Origin: Burkholderia latens
Lineage (GTDB): Bacteria; Pseudomonadota; Gammaproteobacteria; Burkholderiales; Burkholderiaceae
DNA: 64,000 nt
Assembly (NCBI RefSeq): GCF_001718795.1
Contig: NZ_CP013437.1
Coordinates: 682,001-746,000, forward strand
Direction of reading: 5' to 3'
This document shows positions 52,294-61,535 of this stretch, piece after piece. Positions within the stretch are counted from its first letter, which is position 1. Each line of letters starts with the position of its first letter. The notes beneath the pieces are model-generated. The model worked only from the letters and a program-made list of their open reading frames with translations, did no database searches and had not been told where the DNA came from. The position numbers and the translations under genes were made by a program.

Positions 52294-53199
52294 CTAACCG
52301 GGGCCATCGCTGGCGGCGGCGAGAAGCGGCACGATCAGGTCGCTGATCGGCGTCGGAATGCCGTGAATTCGTCCGTATCGCTGCACGACTCCATTTCGGC
52401 AATCCCATTCGAGCGGGCGATTGCCCTGCCGATCGGCGAGAATCGACGTCCCCAAATCTGGCGGGAAACGATGGAACGCGTCGACGATCTCGCGGGGCAC
52501 TTCATCGCCGAGCTTCGCACCTTCCGCACGGGCCACCTCGAGACATTCCCGCAGGTACGCAAGCGCCAGTTCGGTGATGTCGCTTCGCGAGAACATGCCG
52601 GCGCGGCGGCCGGTCAGCACCATGAGGCCCGCCACCGCGTTCTGCAACAGCTTGCGCCACGCGAGCGAGATGAAATCCTCCGCAACCTCGACCGAGCATC
52701 GCGTGCCCCGCAACGCCGAGACCACCGCGTTGCTCGCCGGCGTGTCGGGCAGAGTGACGCGCGGTTCGCCGCGCAACCACACCGACGCGTCCGCTTCGCG
52801 TTGCGCGGGAAACCAGACCACCGATGGCACCACCGCAGCGCCGACCGAATACGGCGCGAACGCGGCTGCTTGCTCGACGCCGTTTTGCAGCACGCAGACG
52901 ACGGAGTTCGCATCGCATAGCGCGGGGAGCCACGACGCCGCGCTCGCGACCTGCGTCGATTTGACTGCCACGAATACAACGTCGAACCGCTCGTCGATCG
53001 CTTGCGGATCTGTCAGCACGGGCCCGGGCACGACGATCTCGCCGCCGTCGAAGCGCAACGTCAGCCGCTCGTGCGCCGAGCGGCCGCAGATCGCCAGCGT
53101 GCGGCCGGCTTCATGAAGCGCCGCGGCAATGGTCGTGCCGATTGCACCCGGCCCGACGATGGCGACGCTGCGGTAGTCATCCTCTGTCATGGTGTTCAT
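52294..53199 (-). CDS. 2-dehydropantoate 2-reductase family protein (PanE/ApbA-like)
   Basis: 301 residues. The Rossmann start is SVAIVGPGAIGTTIAAALHE; FVAVKSTQVASA (cofactor Lys) and SLAWRKLLQNAVAGLMVLTG (catalytic Lys region) follow, with a C-terminal helical domain. It reduces ketopantoate or a related 2-keto acid with NADPH. It is coupled by a 4-nt overlap to an MFS gene upstream, so it is probably a catabolic or detoxification paralogue rather than the CoA-pathway copy (inference). Confidence 0.85.
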   Translation of the reverse strand: MNTMTEDDYRSVAIVGPGAIGTTIAAALHEAGRTLAICGRSAHERLTLRFDGGEIVVPGPVLTDPQAIDERFDVVFVAVKSTQVASAASWLPALCDANSVVCVLQNGVEQAAAFAPYSVGAAVVPSVVWFPAQREADASVWLRGEPRVTLPDTPASNAVVSALRGTRCSVEVAEDFISLAWRKLLQNAVAGLMVLTGRRAGMFSRSDITELALAYLRECLEVARAEGAKLGDEVPREIVDAFHRFPPDLGTSILADRQGNRPLEWDCRNGVVQRYGRIHGIPTPISDLIVPLLAAASDGPG

Positions 53200-54407
53200 C
53201 CTGTCCGTTGGTCCGCCAGATGCGGGCGCAGTGCGAACGCAAGCGGAAAAATCGCGAGGGCGGTCAATGCGGTCGCATACGTCGCGGCATGCACGCCGAT
53301 CCGGTCGCCCAGCAAGCCGTAGAGAACAGGCGATAACGCACCGGATGCGATCGTTCCCGTATAGAAAATCGCGAACGCGCGCTCGGTGCGAGCGGGCGCG
53401 GACATCTCCGGAACGGTTCCGTACAGCACCGAGGACGTGCCGTTGAGCATCATGCCGAGGATCGGCAGCAGCACCATCGTCAGCGGCAGCGGCAGATACA
53501 TCACCGCGACGATGCATGCGGCCGTGCCGCCCTCCGTGAGCAGCACCGTCTTCACCACCCCCATGCGCGCGCCCAGCCAGCCGCAAACGAACTTGCCGGC
53601 CGCACCGCCAATGAACACCAGCGCGAGAGCCGTTCCGACCAATTGAGGCGACACGCCCTTCGCACCGAGCAGGAAGGGCAGAAACGTAAGCAGCCCCATG
53701 CGTACCGCCGTATCGAGCACGCCGATCGAAAACAGCGCGGGAAATCCGCTCGTGCCGGTGCGCTTGCGTGCAGTGGTCGCGTGCTCGGCGCTGGTCGTCT
53801 TCGCGGGGCCGCGCGGCACCGCGGGAAACCGGAGCGCGATGATCGCAGCCACGACGCAGCCCCATCCGGCGACGATCCATAGCGCGTGACGCCACGGCAT
53901 CATCGTCGCGAACAGCGAGATGGCAGCCGGCAGCAAGGATTTGCCGAGGTCGCCGGAAAAATTGTAGATGCTCAGCGGGCCCCGTGCGTCGCGGCCATAG
54001 GTGCGCGAGATCGCGCCCGAAGCGATCGGATGCTGCGTGCTCGACCCGGCGCCCGAAATCGCCAGCGCGACGCACAAACCGAGCAGCCCGCCCGACAGGC
54101 CGGCGAGCGCATAGCCGAGCGCGGCGAGCAGCGTGCCGGCGGCGAGCGGCGCGCGGCTGCCGAGACGTTGTGCGACACGCCCCGCAGGCAACTGCAGCGC
54201 CGCCATCGTGCCGGCATACACGCCGCGCAGAATCGCCAACGCAGCGAAGTCGAGGCCGAACTCCGACTGCCATACGGGTAGCAGCGCGTAAATCATGTCC
54301 GTGTAGCCGTCGTGGATCGCGTGCGCGACGCAGGACAACCACAGTACGCGCGGTCGTGACGACGTGGTGTCCGGTGTCGCGGAAGGGGAAAAAACCGGCA
54401 AGCTCAT
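53196..54407 (-). CDS. MFS transporter (Fsr-like)
   Basis: 403 residues, about 12 helices. The N-terminal AHAIHDGYTDMIYALLPVWQ segment resembles fosmidomycin-resistance-type and related MFS efflux proteins. Further motifs are VFIGGAAGKFVCGWLGARMG and SIYNFSGDLGKSLLPA. The substrate is unknown. It is the first gene of a two-gene unit with the PanE-like reductase and is divergent from a LysR gene. Confidence 0.85.
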   Translation of the reverse strand: MSLPVFSPSATPDTTSSRPRVLWLSCVAHAIHDGYTDMIYALLPVWQSEFGLDFAALAILRGVYAGTMAALQLPAGRVAQRLGSRAPLAAGTLLAALGYALAGLSGGLLGLCVALAISGAGSSTQHPIASGAISRTYGRDARGPLSIYNFSGDLGKSLLPAAISLFATMMPWRHALWIVAGWGCVVAAIIALRFPAVPRGPAKTTSAEHATTARKRTGTSGFPALFSIGVLDTAVRMGLLTFLPFLLGAKGVSPQLVGTALALVFIGGAAGKFVCGWLGARMGVVKTVLLTEGGTAACIVAVMYLPLPLTMVLLPILGMMLNGTSSVLYGTVPEMSAPARTERAFAIFYTGTIASGALSPVLYGLLGDRIGVHAATYATALTALAIFPLAFALRPHLADQRTG

Positions 54408-54545
54408 CGTCGTTCTCTCCGCACGAGTTGCTGACGTAAGCCGCTCGTGGTTTGGTTTTCAGGCTGGGACGGTCAATTCTATGGCCGACGTGGCGGCCAC
54501 TTCAATTGAGCTAAAATCGCGTCAACAGAGAGAAAAAGTCACGTC

Positions 54546-55487
54546 ATGAACGAAAGCCCCGATGCGAAGAACCGGGACCAGCTCCCTCCGCTGAACGCAT
54601 TGCGCGCTTTCGATGCGGTTGCGAGGCACGGCAGCTTCGCTGGCGCGGCGGCGGAATTGCACGTGACGCATTGGGCCGTCGGAAAACAGATCAGATTGCT
54701 GGAGAACTGGTTCGGCCTGCCGTTGTTCGACCGTCGTCCGCGCGGTGTCGTGCTGACCGACGAAGGCGCCGCATTGCTGAACGACGTCAGCCACGCGTTC
54801 GAGCGCCTCGGCAGCGCAGCGGTGCGGCTGCGCCACAACACGGCCACGCACCGGATCTCGGGCATCGTGCGCGTGAACGTGCCGATGAGCTTCGCGCTGT
54901 GCTGGCTGCTGCCGCGCCTCGCCGATTTCCATTCGCAATACCCGGACATCGACGTGAGGGTGTCGACGACGTCGCGCAAGCTGCGCTATGTCGCCGACGC
55001 TTTCGATATCGGGGTTCGGTCCGGCCCGGAGCAAGGGGCTGGTATCGAATCGCGCCCGCTGATGCCCGACTTGCGCGTGCCTGCCTGCAATCCCGTATTG
55101 CTGCGCAAGCAGCCGATACAGACGGCGGCCGACTTGCGCCATCACACGCTGCTGCATTCGGCCACGACGCGCTCCGCGTGGACACACTGGTTGAAGGAAG
55201 CGGGCGCCGCCGATCTGCGGCCGGCGCGCGACGTCGAATTCGATCACGTGAATCTTCAGCTGGGTGCTGCGATCGAAGGCCTCGGCGTGGCGCTGGCGTC
55301 GTTGCAGCTGATCGGCCGCGACCTGGCGGAGGGGCGGCTCGTATGTCCGCTCGCGTCGCCGGTCTGGCGTGCCGACGATTACATGTTGGTGACGAACGCC
55401 GATCGCGCCGACGATGCCGCAGTGTCCGTGTTCGCCCGGTGGATCGACCGCGCGGCGAGCCAGGAGGCCGGGCACGCGCCGGCATGA
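54546..55487 (+). CDS. LysR-type transcriptional regulator (GcvA-like)
   Basis: 313 residues. HTH start LPPLNALRAFDAVARHGSFAGAAAELHVTH; the effector domain has VRVNVPMSFALCWLLPRLADF and VEFDHVNLQLGAAIEGLGVAL, features of the GcvA/AmpR-like group. It is transcribed away from the MFS/PanE pair with 138 nt between starts and is the likely regulator of that pair. Confidence 0.92.
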   Translation: MNESPDAKNRDQLPPLNALRAFDAVARHGSFAGAAAELHVTHWAVGKQIRLLENWFGLPLFDRRPRGVVLTDEGAALLNDVSHAFERLGSAAVRLRHNTATHRISGIVRVNVPMSFALCWLLPRLADFHSQYPDIDVRVSTTSRKLRYVADAFDIGVRSGPEQGAGIESRPLMPDLRVPACNPVLLRKQPIQTAADLRHHTLLHSATTRSAWTHWLKEAGAADLRPARDVEFDHVNLQLGAAIEGLGVALASLQLIGRDLAEGRLVCPLASPVWRADDYMLVTNADRADDAAVSVFARWIDRAASQEAGHAPA

Positions 55488-55593
55488 ATCCACGCGCCAC
55501 CGCTCGAGTGCGCAGCGGATCGACTGTTCGCGGCCACGGCGACAGACGTTCAACCGCACTGGTCCGCAGCGTCCGCAAACCCGCAGGCCCCGC

Positions 55594-56499
55594 CTAAGCG
55601 AAATACGGTTGCAGCACGCGCTCGATCCACTCCATGAACGCCCGCACGCGCGGCGACAGATTGCGCCGATGGGCGACGACGAGTGACGCCGCGAGCGGCT
55701 CCGGGCGCAGCGCCGGCAGCACCTCGACCAGCGCACCGCTTTCGATGTGACTCGCGATCCCCGAGTATCCGGCCTGGATCAACCCGAGACCGGCAAGCCC
55801 GGCCGCATGATAGGTCTGCACGTTGTTGACCTGCATCGCGCTCGGCAACGCGAGCGTCGCATAGCCGTCGCCGGTCGGATATTCCCAGCCGGGATGCCGC
55901 GCGCCGAGTGTCAGCGTGTAGTGAACCATCCGGTGGCCGTGGGCGAGCAGATCGTCGAGCGTATGCGGCACGCCATACCGCGCCAGATACCCGGGGCTCG
56001 CCGCATTGATCATCCGCAGCCGGCCCAGCGGCCGCGCAATCAGTGTCTCGTCCACGATCGGCCCCAGACGGATCACGCAATCGAACCCTTCCTGCACGAG
56101 ATCGACACGCCGATCGGTGCTCGACAACTCCAGTTCCAGCTCCGGATGCGCGGCCATCAGTTGCGGCAGCGCGGGCACCACGACGCTGCGTGCGAGCTCG
56201 GTCGGCATGTCGACGCGCAGTCGTCCGCGCACGCGCGTGCCGTCGCCGGAGAACATCGATTGCAGTTCCTGCACCTCGGCCAGCAGATCGCGAGCACGTG
56301 AATAGAACGCGCGGCCGTCTTCGGTCAACTGCACGCTGCGCGTCGTCCGGTGCAACAGCGCGGCGCCGACGTCGCGCTCGAGGGTGCGGACCACCATCGA
56401 CACACGGCCTTTCTGGATGCCGAGGCTTTCGGCCGCCCGCGTGAAGCTCGACATTTCGGCGACTCGGGCAAAGATCAACAGCGCATCGAGATTTTGCAT
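55594..56499 (-). CDS. LysR-type transcriptional regulator
   Basis: 301 residues. HTH: LDALLIFARVAEMSSFTRAAESLGIQKGRVSMVVRTLERDVG; effector domain with LRVDMPTELARSVVVPALPQ and DCVIRLGPIVDETLIARPLG. It belongs to the common redox-gene-associated LysR group. It is divergent from the flavodoxin-fold gene with 118 nt between starts; an inverted repeat ACTC-GAA-GAGT (56505-56515) next to its start codon may be its operator. Confidence 0.92.
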   Translation of the reverse strand: MQNLDALLIFARVAEMSSFTRAAESLGIQKGRVSMVVRTLERDVGAALLHRTTRSVQLTEDGRAFYSRARDLLAEVQELQSMFSGDGTRVRGRLRVDMPTELARSVVVPALPQLMAAHPELELELSSTDRRVDLVQEGFDCVIRLGPIVDETLIARPLGRLRMINAASPGYLARYGVPHTLDDLLAHGHRMVHYTLTLGARHPGWEYPTGDGYATLALPSAMQVNNVQTYHAAGLAGLGLIQAGYSGIASHIESGALVEVLPALRPEPLAASLVVAHRRNLSPRVRAFMEWIERVLQPYFA

Positions 56500-56617
56500 T
56501 GTTCACTCGAAGAGTAACAGTACGTTCAATCGGTCATCATTTATAACTCAGTTGCGGCTCGGTAGAGTGCCTTTCGATGTCGTCGCCCGACGACAACCTG
56601 AGCGAAAGGACGCAACC

Positions 56618-57208
56618 ATGACGCAACACACCTCGCCGGCCAAAACGGCCGTCGTCTATCACTCCGGCTATGGGCATACCGCACGGATGGCCGCGGCCGT
56701 CGCCGAAGGCGCCGGCGCTGCGCTCGTCGCGATCGACGCCGACGGCAACATTGCGGACAACGCATGGGACACGCTCGCGAGCGCGGACGCGATCGTGTTC
56801 GGCTCGCCGACGTACATGGGCGGCCCGAGCTGGCAGTTCAAGAAATTCGCAGACGCGTCGTCGAAGGCGTGGTTCGAAGGCGCGTGGCGCAACAAGATCT
56901 TCGGCGGCTTCACGAACAGCGCGAGCATCAACGGCGACAAGCTGAACACGCTCGAGTACTTCGTGCTGCTGGCCGGGCAGCACGGCGGCATCTGGGTGAG
57001 CATGGACATCAAGCCGGCGAACCTGAAGGCGTCGCTGCGTGACGACCTGAACCGCATGGGCTCCTATATCGCGCCGATGGCGCAGACGCCGGCCGATGCG
57101 TCGCCTGACGAGATGTCGCCGGGCGACCTCGAGACCGCCCGCCGCTATGGCGCACGCGTCGCGACGATCGCCGGACAGTTTCGTGCAGCGCAAGCCCGGC
57201 TCGGCTGA
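56618..57208 (+). CDS. Flavodoxin-fold NAD(P)H:quinone oxidoreductase-like protein
   Basis: 196 residues, preceded by GAAAGGA. The FMN phosphate loop is YHSGYGHTARMAAAVAEGAG, and GSPTYMGGPSWQFKKFAD and GGFTNSASINGD are WrbA-family segments. It probably reduces quinones with two electrons. It is controlled by the divergent LysR gene (inference) and followed 70 nt later by an aldo/keto reductase gene in the same direction. Confidence 0.88.
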   Translation: MTQHTSPAKTAVVYHSGYGHTARMAAAVAEGAGAALVAIDADGNIADNAWDTLASADAIVFGSPTYMGGPSWQFKKFADASSKAWFEGAWRNKIFGGFTNSASINGDKLNTLEYFVLLAGQHGGIWVSMDIKPANLKASLRDDLNRMGSYIAPMAQTPADASPDEMSPGDLETARRYGARVATIAGQFRAAQARLG

Positions 57209-57278
57209 AATCCCGCGCGTTCGGCGTGCCGGCGCGCGCGCCGCTGCATCCTTTTATACGATCCTGATGGACACGGTC

Positions 57279-58340
57279 ATGAAATACAAGCAACTGGGCC
57301 GCACGGGCCTGTACGTCTCCGAACTGTGCCTCGGCACGATGACATTGGGCGGCAATGCCGACGCCGGCATGTGGGCGGCGATCGGTTCGGTCGGCCAGGA
57401 CGACGCGACGAAACTCATTGGCCGCGCGCTTGCCGCGGGCATCAACTTCATCGACACGGCCGACGTCTACTCGTTCGGCGAATCCGAACGCCTCGTCGGG
57501 CAGTCGCTGCGCGACATCGGCGTGCCGCGCGGCGAAGTCGTGCTGGCAACGAAGACGGCCGGCGCGATGGGTCCGAAGCCCAACGACCAGGGCGCATCGC
57601 GCGGGCACATCATGGATTCGGTGCAGAGAAGCCTGGAACGGCTGCAGGTTGACCATATCGACCTCTATCAGATCCATGCGAACGATTCCGTCACGCCGCT
57701 CGAGGAAACGCTGCGTGCGCTCGACGACCTGACGCGCCAGGGCCTGGTTCGCTATGTCGGTGTGTCGAACTGGCGCGCCGGCAAGATCGGCAAGGCGCTC
57801 GGGCTGAGCCAGGCGCTGCACGCGACGCGTTTCGAAACGCTGCAGGCCTATTATTCGATCGCAGGGCGCGACGTGGAGCGCGAACTGGTGCCGCTCGCGC
57901 TCGAAGAGCAGTTGGGGATGCTTGTCTGGTCGCCGCTTGCCGGCGGATTGCTGTCGGGCAAATTCGGTCCGGGCGCACCGTCCGCCGAAGGTTCGCGGCG
58001 CAGCCGTTTCGACTTTCCGCCGGTCGACCTCGAGCGTGCGTGGCCATGCGTGGCCGAGATGCGCGCCATCGCCGACGCGCGACGCGTGTCGGTCGCGCGG
58101 ATCGCGCTTGCGTGGCTGCTCGCGAAGCCGCATGTCACGAGCGTCATCGTCGGCGCCAAACGGGTCGACCAGCTCGAAGACAACCTCGGCGCGGTCGATG
58201 TCGCGCTGACCGACGACGAGCTTGCACGTCTGGACGCCGTGAGTGCATTGCCGCCGAGCTATCCCGGCTGGATGATCGATCGGCAGGAAGCAGCCAGGCG
58301 GCCGCCGGCTTTTACGGGCGGGCGTCGCGTTGAAGCGTGA
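57279..58340 (+). CDS. Aldo/keto reductase
   Basis: 353 residues from MKYKQLGRTGLYVSELCLG (an ATG at 57267 adds four residues). TIM-barrel with the catalytic tetrad in INFIDTADVYSFGES (Asp, Tyr), LATKTAG (Lys) and IDLYQIHAND (His). The C-terminal cofactor loop is VTSVIVGAKRVDQLEDNLGA. NADPH-dependent, of the group acting on aldehydes and sugars; substrate unknown. It forms a redox pair with the flavodoxin-fold gene. Confidence 0.92.
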   Translation: MKYKQLGRTGLYVSELCLGTMTLGGNADAGMWAAIGSVGQDDATKLIGRALAAGINFIDTADVYSFGESERLVGQSLRDIGVPRGEVVLATKTAGAMGPKPNDQGASRGHIMDSVQRSLERLQVDHIDLYQIHANDSVTPLEETLRALDDLTRQGLVRYVGVSNWRAGKIGKALGLSQALHATRFETLQAYYSIAGRDVERELVPLALEEQLGMLVWSPLAGGLLSGKFGPGAPSAEGSRRSRFDFPPVDLERAWPCVAEMRAIADARRVSVARIALAWLLAKPHVTSVIVGAKRVDQLEDNLGAVDVALTDDELARLDAVSALPPSYPGWMIDRQEAARRPPAFTGGRRVEA

Positions 58341-58871
58341 GCGGTGACGTCACGTGCGCCCGTGATGCGGCGTGCGGCAACGCGCAATGTCGAAGCGACG
58401 CGCGGCCGCGCATGACGGCCTGCTGTCCGATGTTTGCGCGCGCGCCGGTGCCCGGCAGCCCGGCGGCCGGGCGAGCATGTTTGCGGCGCCCCTGCGGTGT
58501 AGCGACAGGCGTGCGCCGCTCCGCCGGTGCGCACCATCTCCGCGATTTGGCGTGGCGCATCGACCGCAGCGGCGCGAAGCATCTTTTTGCGTCCGGTACG
58601 CTCGCACGGCGCCTAGGCACGAATCCGGACGACCGTCGTCGCGACGTCATCTTCAATAGGATAAAAAATAGCATATTGAATCTGCGATGCTCATGAACTA
58701 AGTTCCTCAAGGCCGATACCAAAGCGGCTGGCAAATCGACCGGTACGTGCCTTTGCATATGATTCCGTATTTCATATGGCGCGGCATCGATCCCACGGGC
58801 GGAGACCGCGCCCCGTCGACACGCCGACACACAAAACGGATCGCCCACGATCCCCAACGGAGACACCATTG
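58341..58871. other. Intergenic region upstream of the OFA-type carrier
   Basis: 531 nt between two plus-strand genes. The left half is GC-rich without features except the 10-bp palindrome GTGACGTCAC (58344-58353). The right part (58640-58790) is A/T-rich and likely holds the promoter and the operator-like dyad at 58765-58779. No gene is supported. Confidence 0.6.
58765..58779. promoter_or_regulatory. Operator-like dyad upstream of the OFA-type carrier
   Basis: CCGTAT-TTC-ATATGG is an inverted repeat with one mismatch, about 90 bp before the carrier start, flanked by CATATG. The shape resembles operators of small-effector repressors. No regulator gene is adjacent, so the protein is unknown. 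Confidence 0.35.
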
Positions 58872-60275
58872 ATGAGCAGCGTTACCAATCCCGGCGCCCG
58901 CGCAGGCGCCGCGCCTTTCTTTTCGAAGGAAGCGACCATCGCGCCGCCGGGCTTTTCGCGATGGATGGTGCCGCCGGCCGCGCTGGCCGTGCATCTGTGC
59001 ATCGGCCAGGCCTACGCGTTCTCGGTCTTCAACGGTCCGCTCACGAAAGTGATCGGCATCGCCGAATCCGCCCCCGACGACTGGTCGCTTACCACGCTCG
59101 GCTGGATCTTTTCGCTGTCGATCTTCTTCCTCGGGCTTTCCGCGGCGTTCGCCGGCAAGTGGCTCGAACGCGTCGGCCCGCGCCGCACGATGTTCACGGC
59201 CGCGTGCTGCTTCGGCGGCGGTTTCCTGATTTCCGCGCTCGGCGTGAAACTGCACCAGATCATGTTGCTGTACATCGGCTACGGCGTGGTCGGCGGCATC
59301 GGGCTCGGGCTCGGCTATGTTTCGCCGGTGTCGACGCTGATCCGCTGGTTTCCCGACCGCCGCGGAATGGCGACCGGGATGGCGATCATGGGCTTCGGCG
59401 GCGGTGCGATGATCGCCGCGCCGCTGTCGGTCGCGCTGATGAATCATTTCAAGAGCGCGTCGAGCGTCGGCGTCGCCGAGACGTTCGTCGTGCTCGGCAT
59501 CGCGTACTTCATCTCGATGTCGATCGGCGCGCTCGCGATCCGCGTGCCGCCTGCCGGGTGGAAGCCGGCAGGCTGGACGCCGCCCGCGGTGACGAAGCAC
59601 AAGATGATCACGTCGAATCACGTGCACATCGACCAGGCGCTGAAGACGCCGCAGTTCTACCTGATCTGGCTCGTGCTGTTCCTGAACGTGACGGCCGGCA
59701 TCGGCATCATCGGGCAGGCATCGGTGATGATCCAGGAGAGCTTCAAGGGTGCGGTCAGCGCCGCGGCGGCGGCCGGCTTCGTCGGTTTGCTGTCGCTGTT
59801 CAACATGGGCGGGCGCTTCGCGTGGGCGTCGGCGTCGGACTGGGTCGGACGCAAGAACACGTACTTCATCTTCTTTGCGCTGGGCGCCGTGCTGTACTTC
59901 TGCGTGCCGCTCTTCGCCGCGTCCGGGCAAATCGCGCTGTTCGTGCTGACGTTCTGCCTGATCCTGTCGATGTACGGCGGCGGATTTGCGACGGTGCCCG
60001 CGTATCTGGCGGACATGTTCGGCACCGCGTACGTCGGCGGCATTCATGGGCGGCTACTGACGGCGTGGGCCGCGGCCGGTATTGCCGGGCCCGTGCTCGT
60101 CAACTACATCCGCGCATATGAAGTCGCGCACGGTGTCGTGAAAGCGGATGCATACACGATGACGGTTCACATCATGGCGTCGCTGCTCGTGATCGGCTTC
60201 ATCTGCAACCTGTTCGTGAAGCGCGTCGACGAGCGCCATCACATGACCGATGCACAGCTCGACGCGGGCAAATAA
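58872..60275 (+). CDS. MFS transporter of the oxalate/formate antiporter (OFA) family
   Basis: 467 residues, 12 helices. OFA features: SRWMVPPAALAVHLCIGQAYAFSVFNGPL, LGYVSPVSTLIRWFPDRRGMATGMAIMGFGGGA, LLSLFNMGGRFAWASASDWVG, YGGGFATVPAYLADMFGT. The family exchanges oxalate for formate or carries other small monocarboxylates. It is followed by a tiny membrane protein gene 17 nt later. Confidence 0.9.
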   Translation: MSSVTNPGARAGAAPFFSKEATIAPPGFSRWMVPPAALAVHLCIGQAYAFSVFNGPLTKVIGIAESAPDDWSLTTLGWIFSLSIFFLGLSAAFAGKWLERVGPRRTMFTAACCFGGGFLISALGVKLHQIMLLYIGYGVVGGIGLGLGYVSPVSTLIRWFPDRRGMATGMAIMGFGGGAMIAAPLSVALMNHFKSASSVGVAETFVVLGIAYFISMSIGALAIRVPPAGWKPAGWTPPAVTKHKMITSNHVHIDQALKTPQFYLIWLVLFLNVTAGIGIIGQASVMIQESFKGAVSAAAAAGFVGLLSLFNMGGRFAWASASDWVGRKNTYFIFFALGAVLYFCVPLFAASGQIALFVLTFCLILSMYGGGFATVPAYLADMFGTAYVGGIHGRLLTAWAAAGIAGPVLVNYIRAYEVAHGVVKADAYTMTVHIMASLLVIGFICNLFVKRVDERHHMTDAQLDAGK

Positions 60276-60292
60276 ATTCTGGAGACGCGAGA

Positions 60293-60424
60293 ATGAATGA
60301 AACGGTTGCTTCGATGCGCCCGACCAACAAGGCGGTGCTTGCCGTGTTCTGGCTGTATGTGCTGGTTCCGCTCGCGTGGGGCGTCGTGAATACGATCACG
60401 ACCGCGATGAAGCTGTTCGGCTGA
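60293..60424 (+). CDS. Small membrane partner of the OFA-type carrier
   Basis: 43 residues, MNETVASMRP then TNKAVLAVFWLYVLVPLAWG and a short tail ending MKLFG. One membrane helix (about 14-36). GGAG (60281-60284) sits 8 nt before the ATG. It lies immediately downstream of the MFS gene, where small one-helix subunits are known next to OFA-family carriers. It is therefore likely to be a stabilising or regulatory subunit (inference). Confidence 0.8.
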   Translation: MNETVASMRPTNKAVLAVFWLYVLVPLAWGVVNTITTAMKLFG

Positions 60425-60587
60425 AAGCGGCAAGGATGTACGTGCCGCGGCGGTGCGTGCACGCGGAAGGCGGCGCGCGCCGCCTCAACGGCCATGCCGG
60501 TTGGACCGCGATGTACCGCACTGCCTTCTACGGGCGCAACGCGAACCGGCGCACCGCGCCGCGACGCCATCTTTTGACGGGAATGAC

Positions 60588-61490
60588 ATGAAACGGCAGA
60601 TTGGCCTGATCGGCGTGGGGCTGATGGGGCACGGGATTGCGCGCAACGTGCTGAAGCACGGTTATCCGCTCACGGTCGTCGAACATCCGGGCAATCAGCC
60701 GCTCGACGAACTGCTGCGCGGCGGCGTACGGACGGTGCGAACCGCGCGCGAACTGGCCGACCAGGCGGACGTCGTCATCCTTTGCGTGACGGGCTCCCCT
60801 GAAGTGGAAGCGGTCCTGACCGGTGACGACGGCGTGTTGGCGGGGCTGAAGAACAATGCGATCGTCGTCGACTGTTCGACCGCCGTTCCCGAATCGACCG
60901 TTCGGATGGCGCGGCTTGTCGAAACGGCAGGCGGGCGCTTCGCCGACGCGCCGATGACGCGCGGCGCGCGGGAAGCGCACGAGGGCCGGTTGAACCTGCT
61001 GGTCGGCGCGGCGCCCGCGTTGTTCGAGGAGATCAGGCCCGTGCTCGCGTGCTTCGCCGAAAACATCACGCGCGTGGGCGACGTCGGTGCGGGCCACAGC
61101 ATGAAGCTTCTGCACAACTATGTTTCGCTCGGCACCATCGCGCTACTGTCGGAAGCCGTCGCGTGCGCGAAACGCGCGGGCGTGGACGTCGCGGTGCTCG
61201 CCGACGTGCTCGCCAACGGCGGTGGCGGCGGCGCCGCACTGAACCGGCTGCGTCCGTTCCTGGAAAGCGGCGACGCATCGGCGTTGCCGTTCCATATGGC
61301 GAACGCGCTGAAAGACTTGTCGTACTACTCGGCGATGGCCGACGGCGTCGATGCGGCTCATGCTATCGCGGCGGCCGTCACGGATACGTATCGCGACGCC
61401 GTTGCCGGCGCCGGCGCGCATTGTCCCGTGCTGAAATTGTCCGATGTGCTGATGGCGGCGCACACGCACGACGCGCGCGCGTCGTCCTGA
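60588..61490 (+). CDS. 3-hydroxyisobutyrate dehydrogenase-family oxidoreductase
   Basis: 300 residues. Rossmann start IGLIGVGLMGHGIARNVLKHGYPL; substrate loop DAPMTRGAREAHEGRLNLLVGA (the usual DAPVSGG region); catalytic Lys in GAGHSMKLLHNYVSLG. Beta-hydroxyacid dehydrogenases reduce or oxidise small acids such as tartronate semialdehyde or hydroxyisobutyrate. Its place after an OFA-type carrier suggests metabolism of the imported acid, possibly a C2-C4 hydroxy acid (inference). Confidence 0.88.
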   Translation: MKRQIGLIGVGLMGHGIARNVLKHGYPLTVVEHPGNQPLDELLRGGVRTVRTARELADQADVVILCVTGSPEVEAVLTGDDGVLAGLKNNAIVVDCSTAVPESTVRMARLVETAGGRFADAPMTRGAREAHEGRLNLLVGAAPALFEEIRPVLACFAENITRVGDVGAGHSMKLLHNYVSLGTIALLSEAVACAKRAGVDVAVLADVLANGGGGGAALNRLRPFLESGDASALPFHMANALKDLSYYSAMADGVDAAHAIAAAVTDTYRDAVAGAGAHCPVLKLSDVLMAAHTHDARASS

Positions 61491-61535
61491 GCGGGTTCGC
61501 GTCCGCCGGCGCGCTGCTGATCGCGCGCGCCGCGA

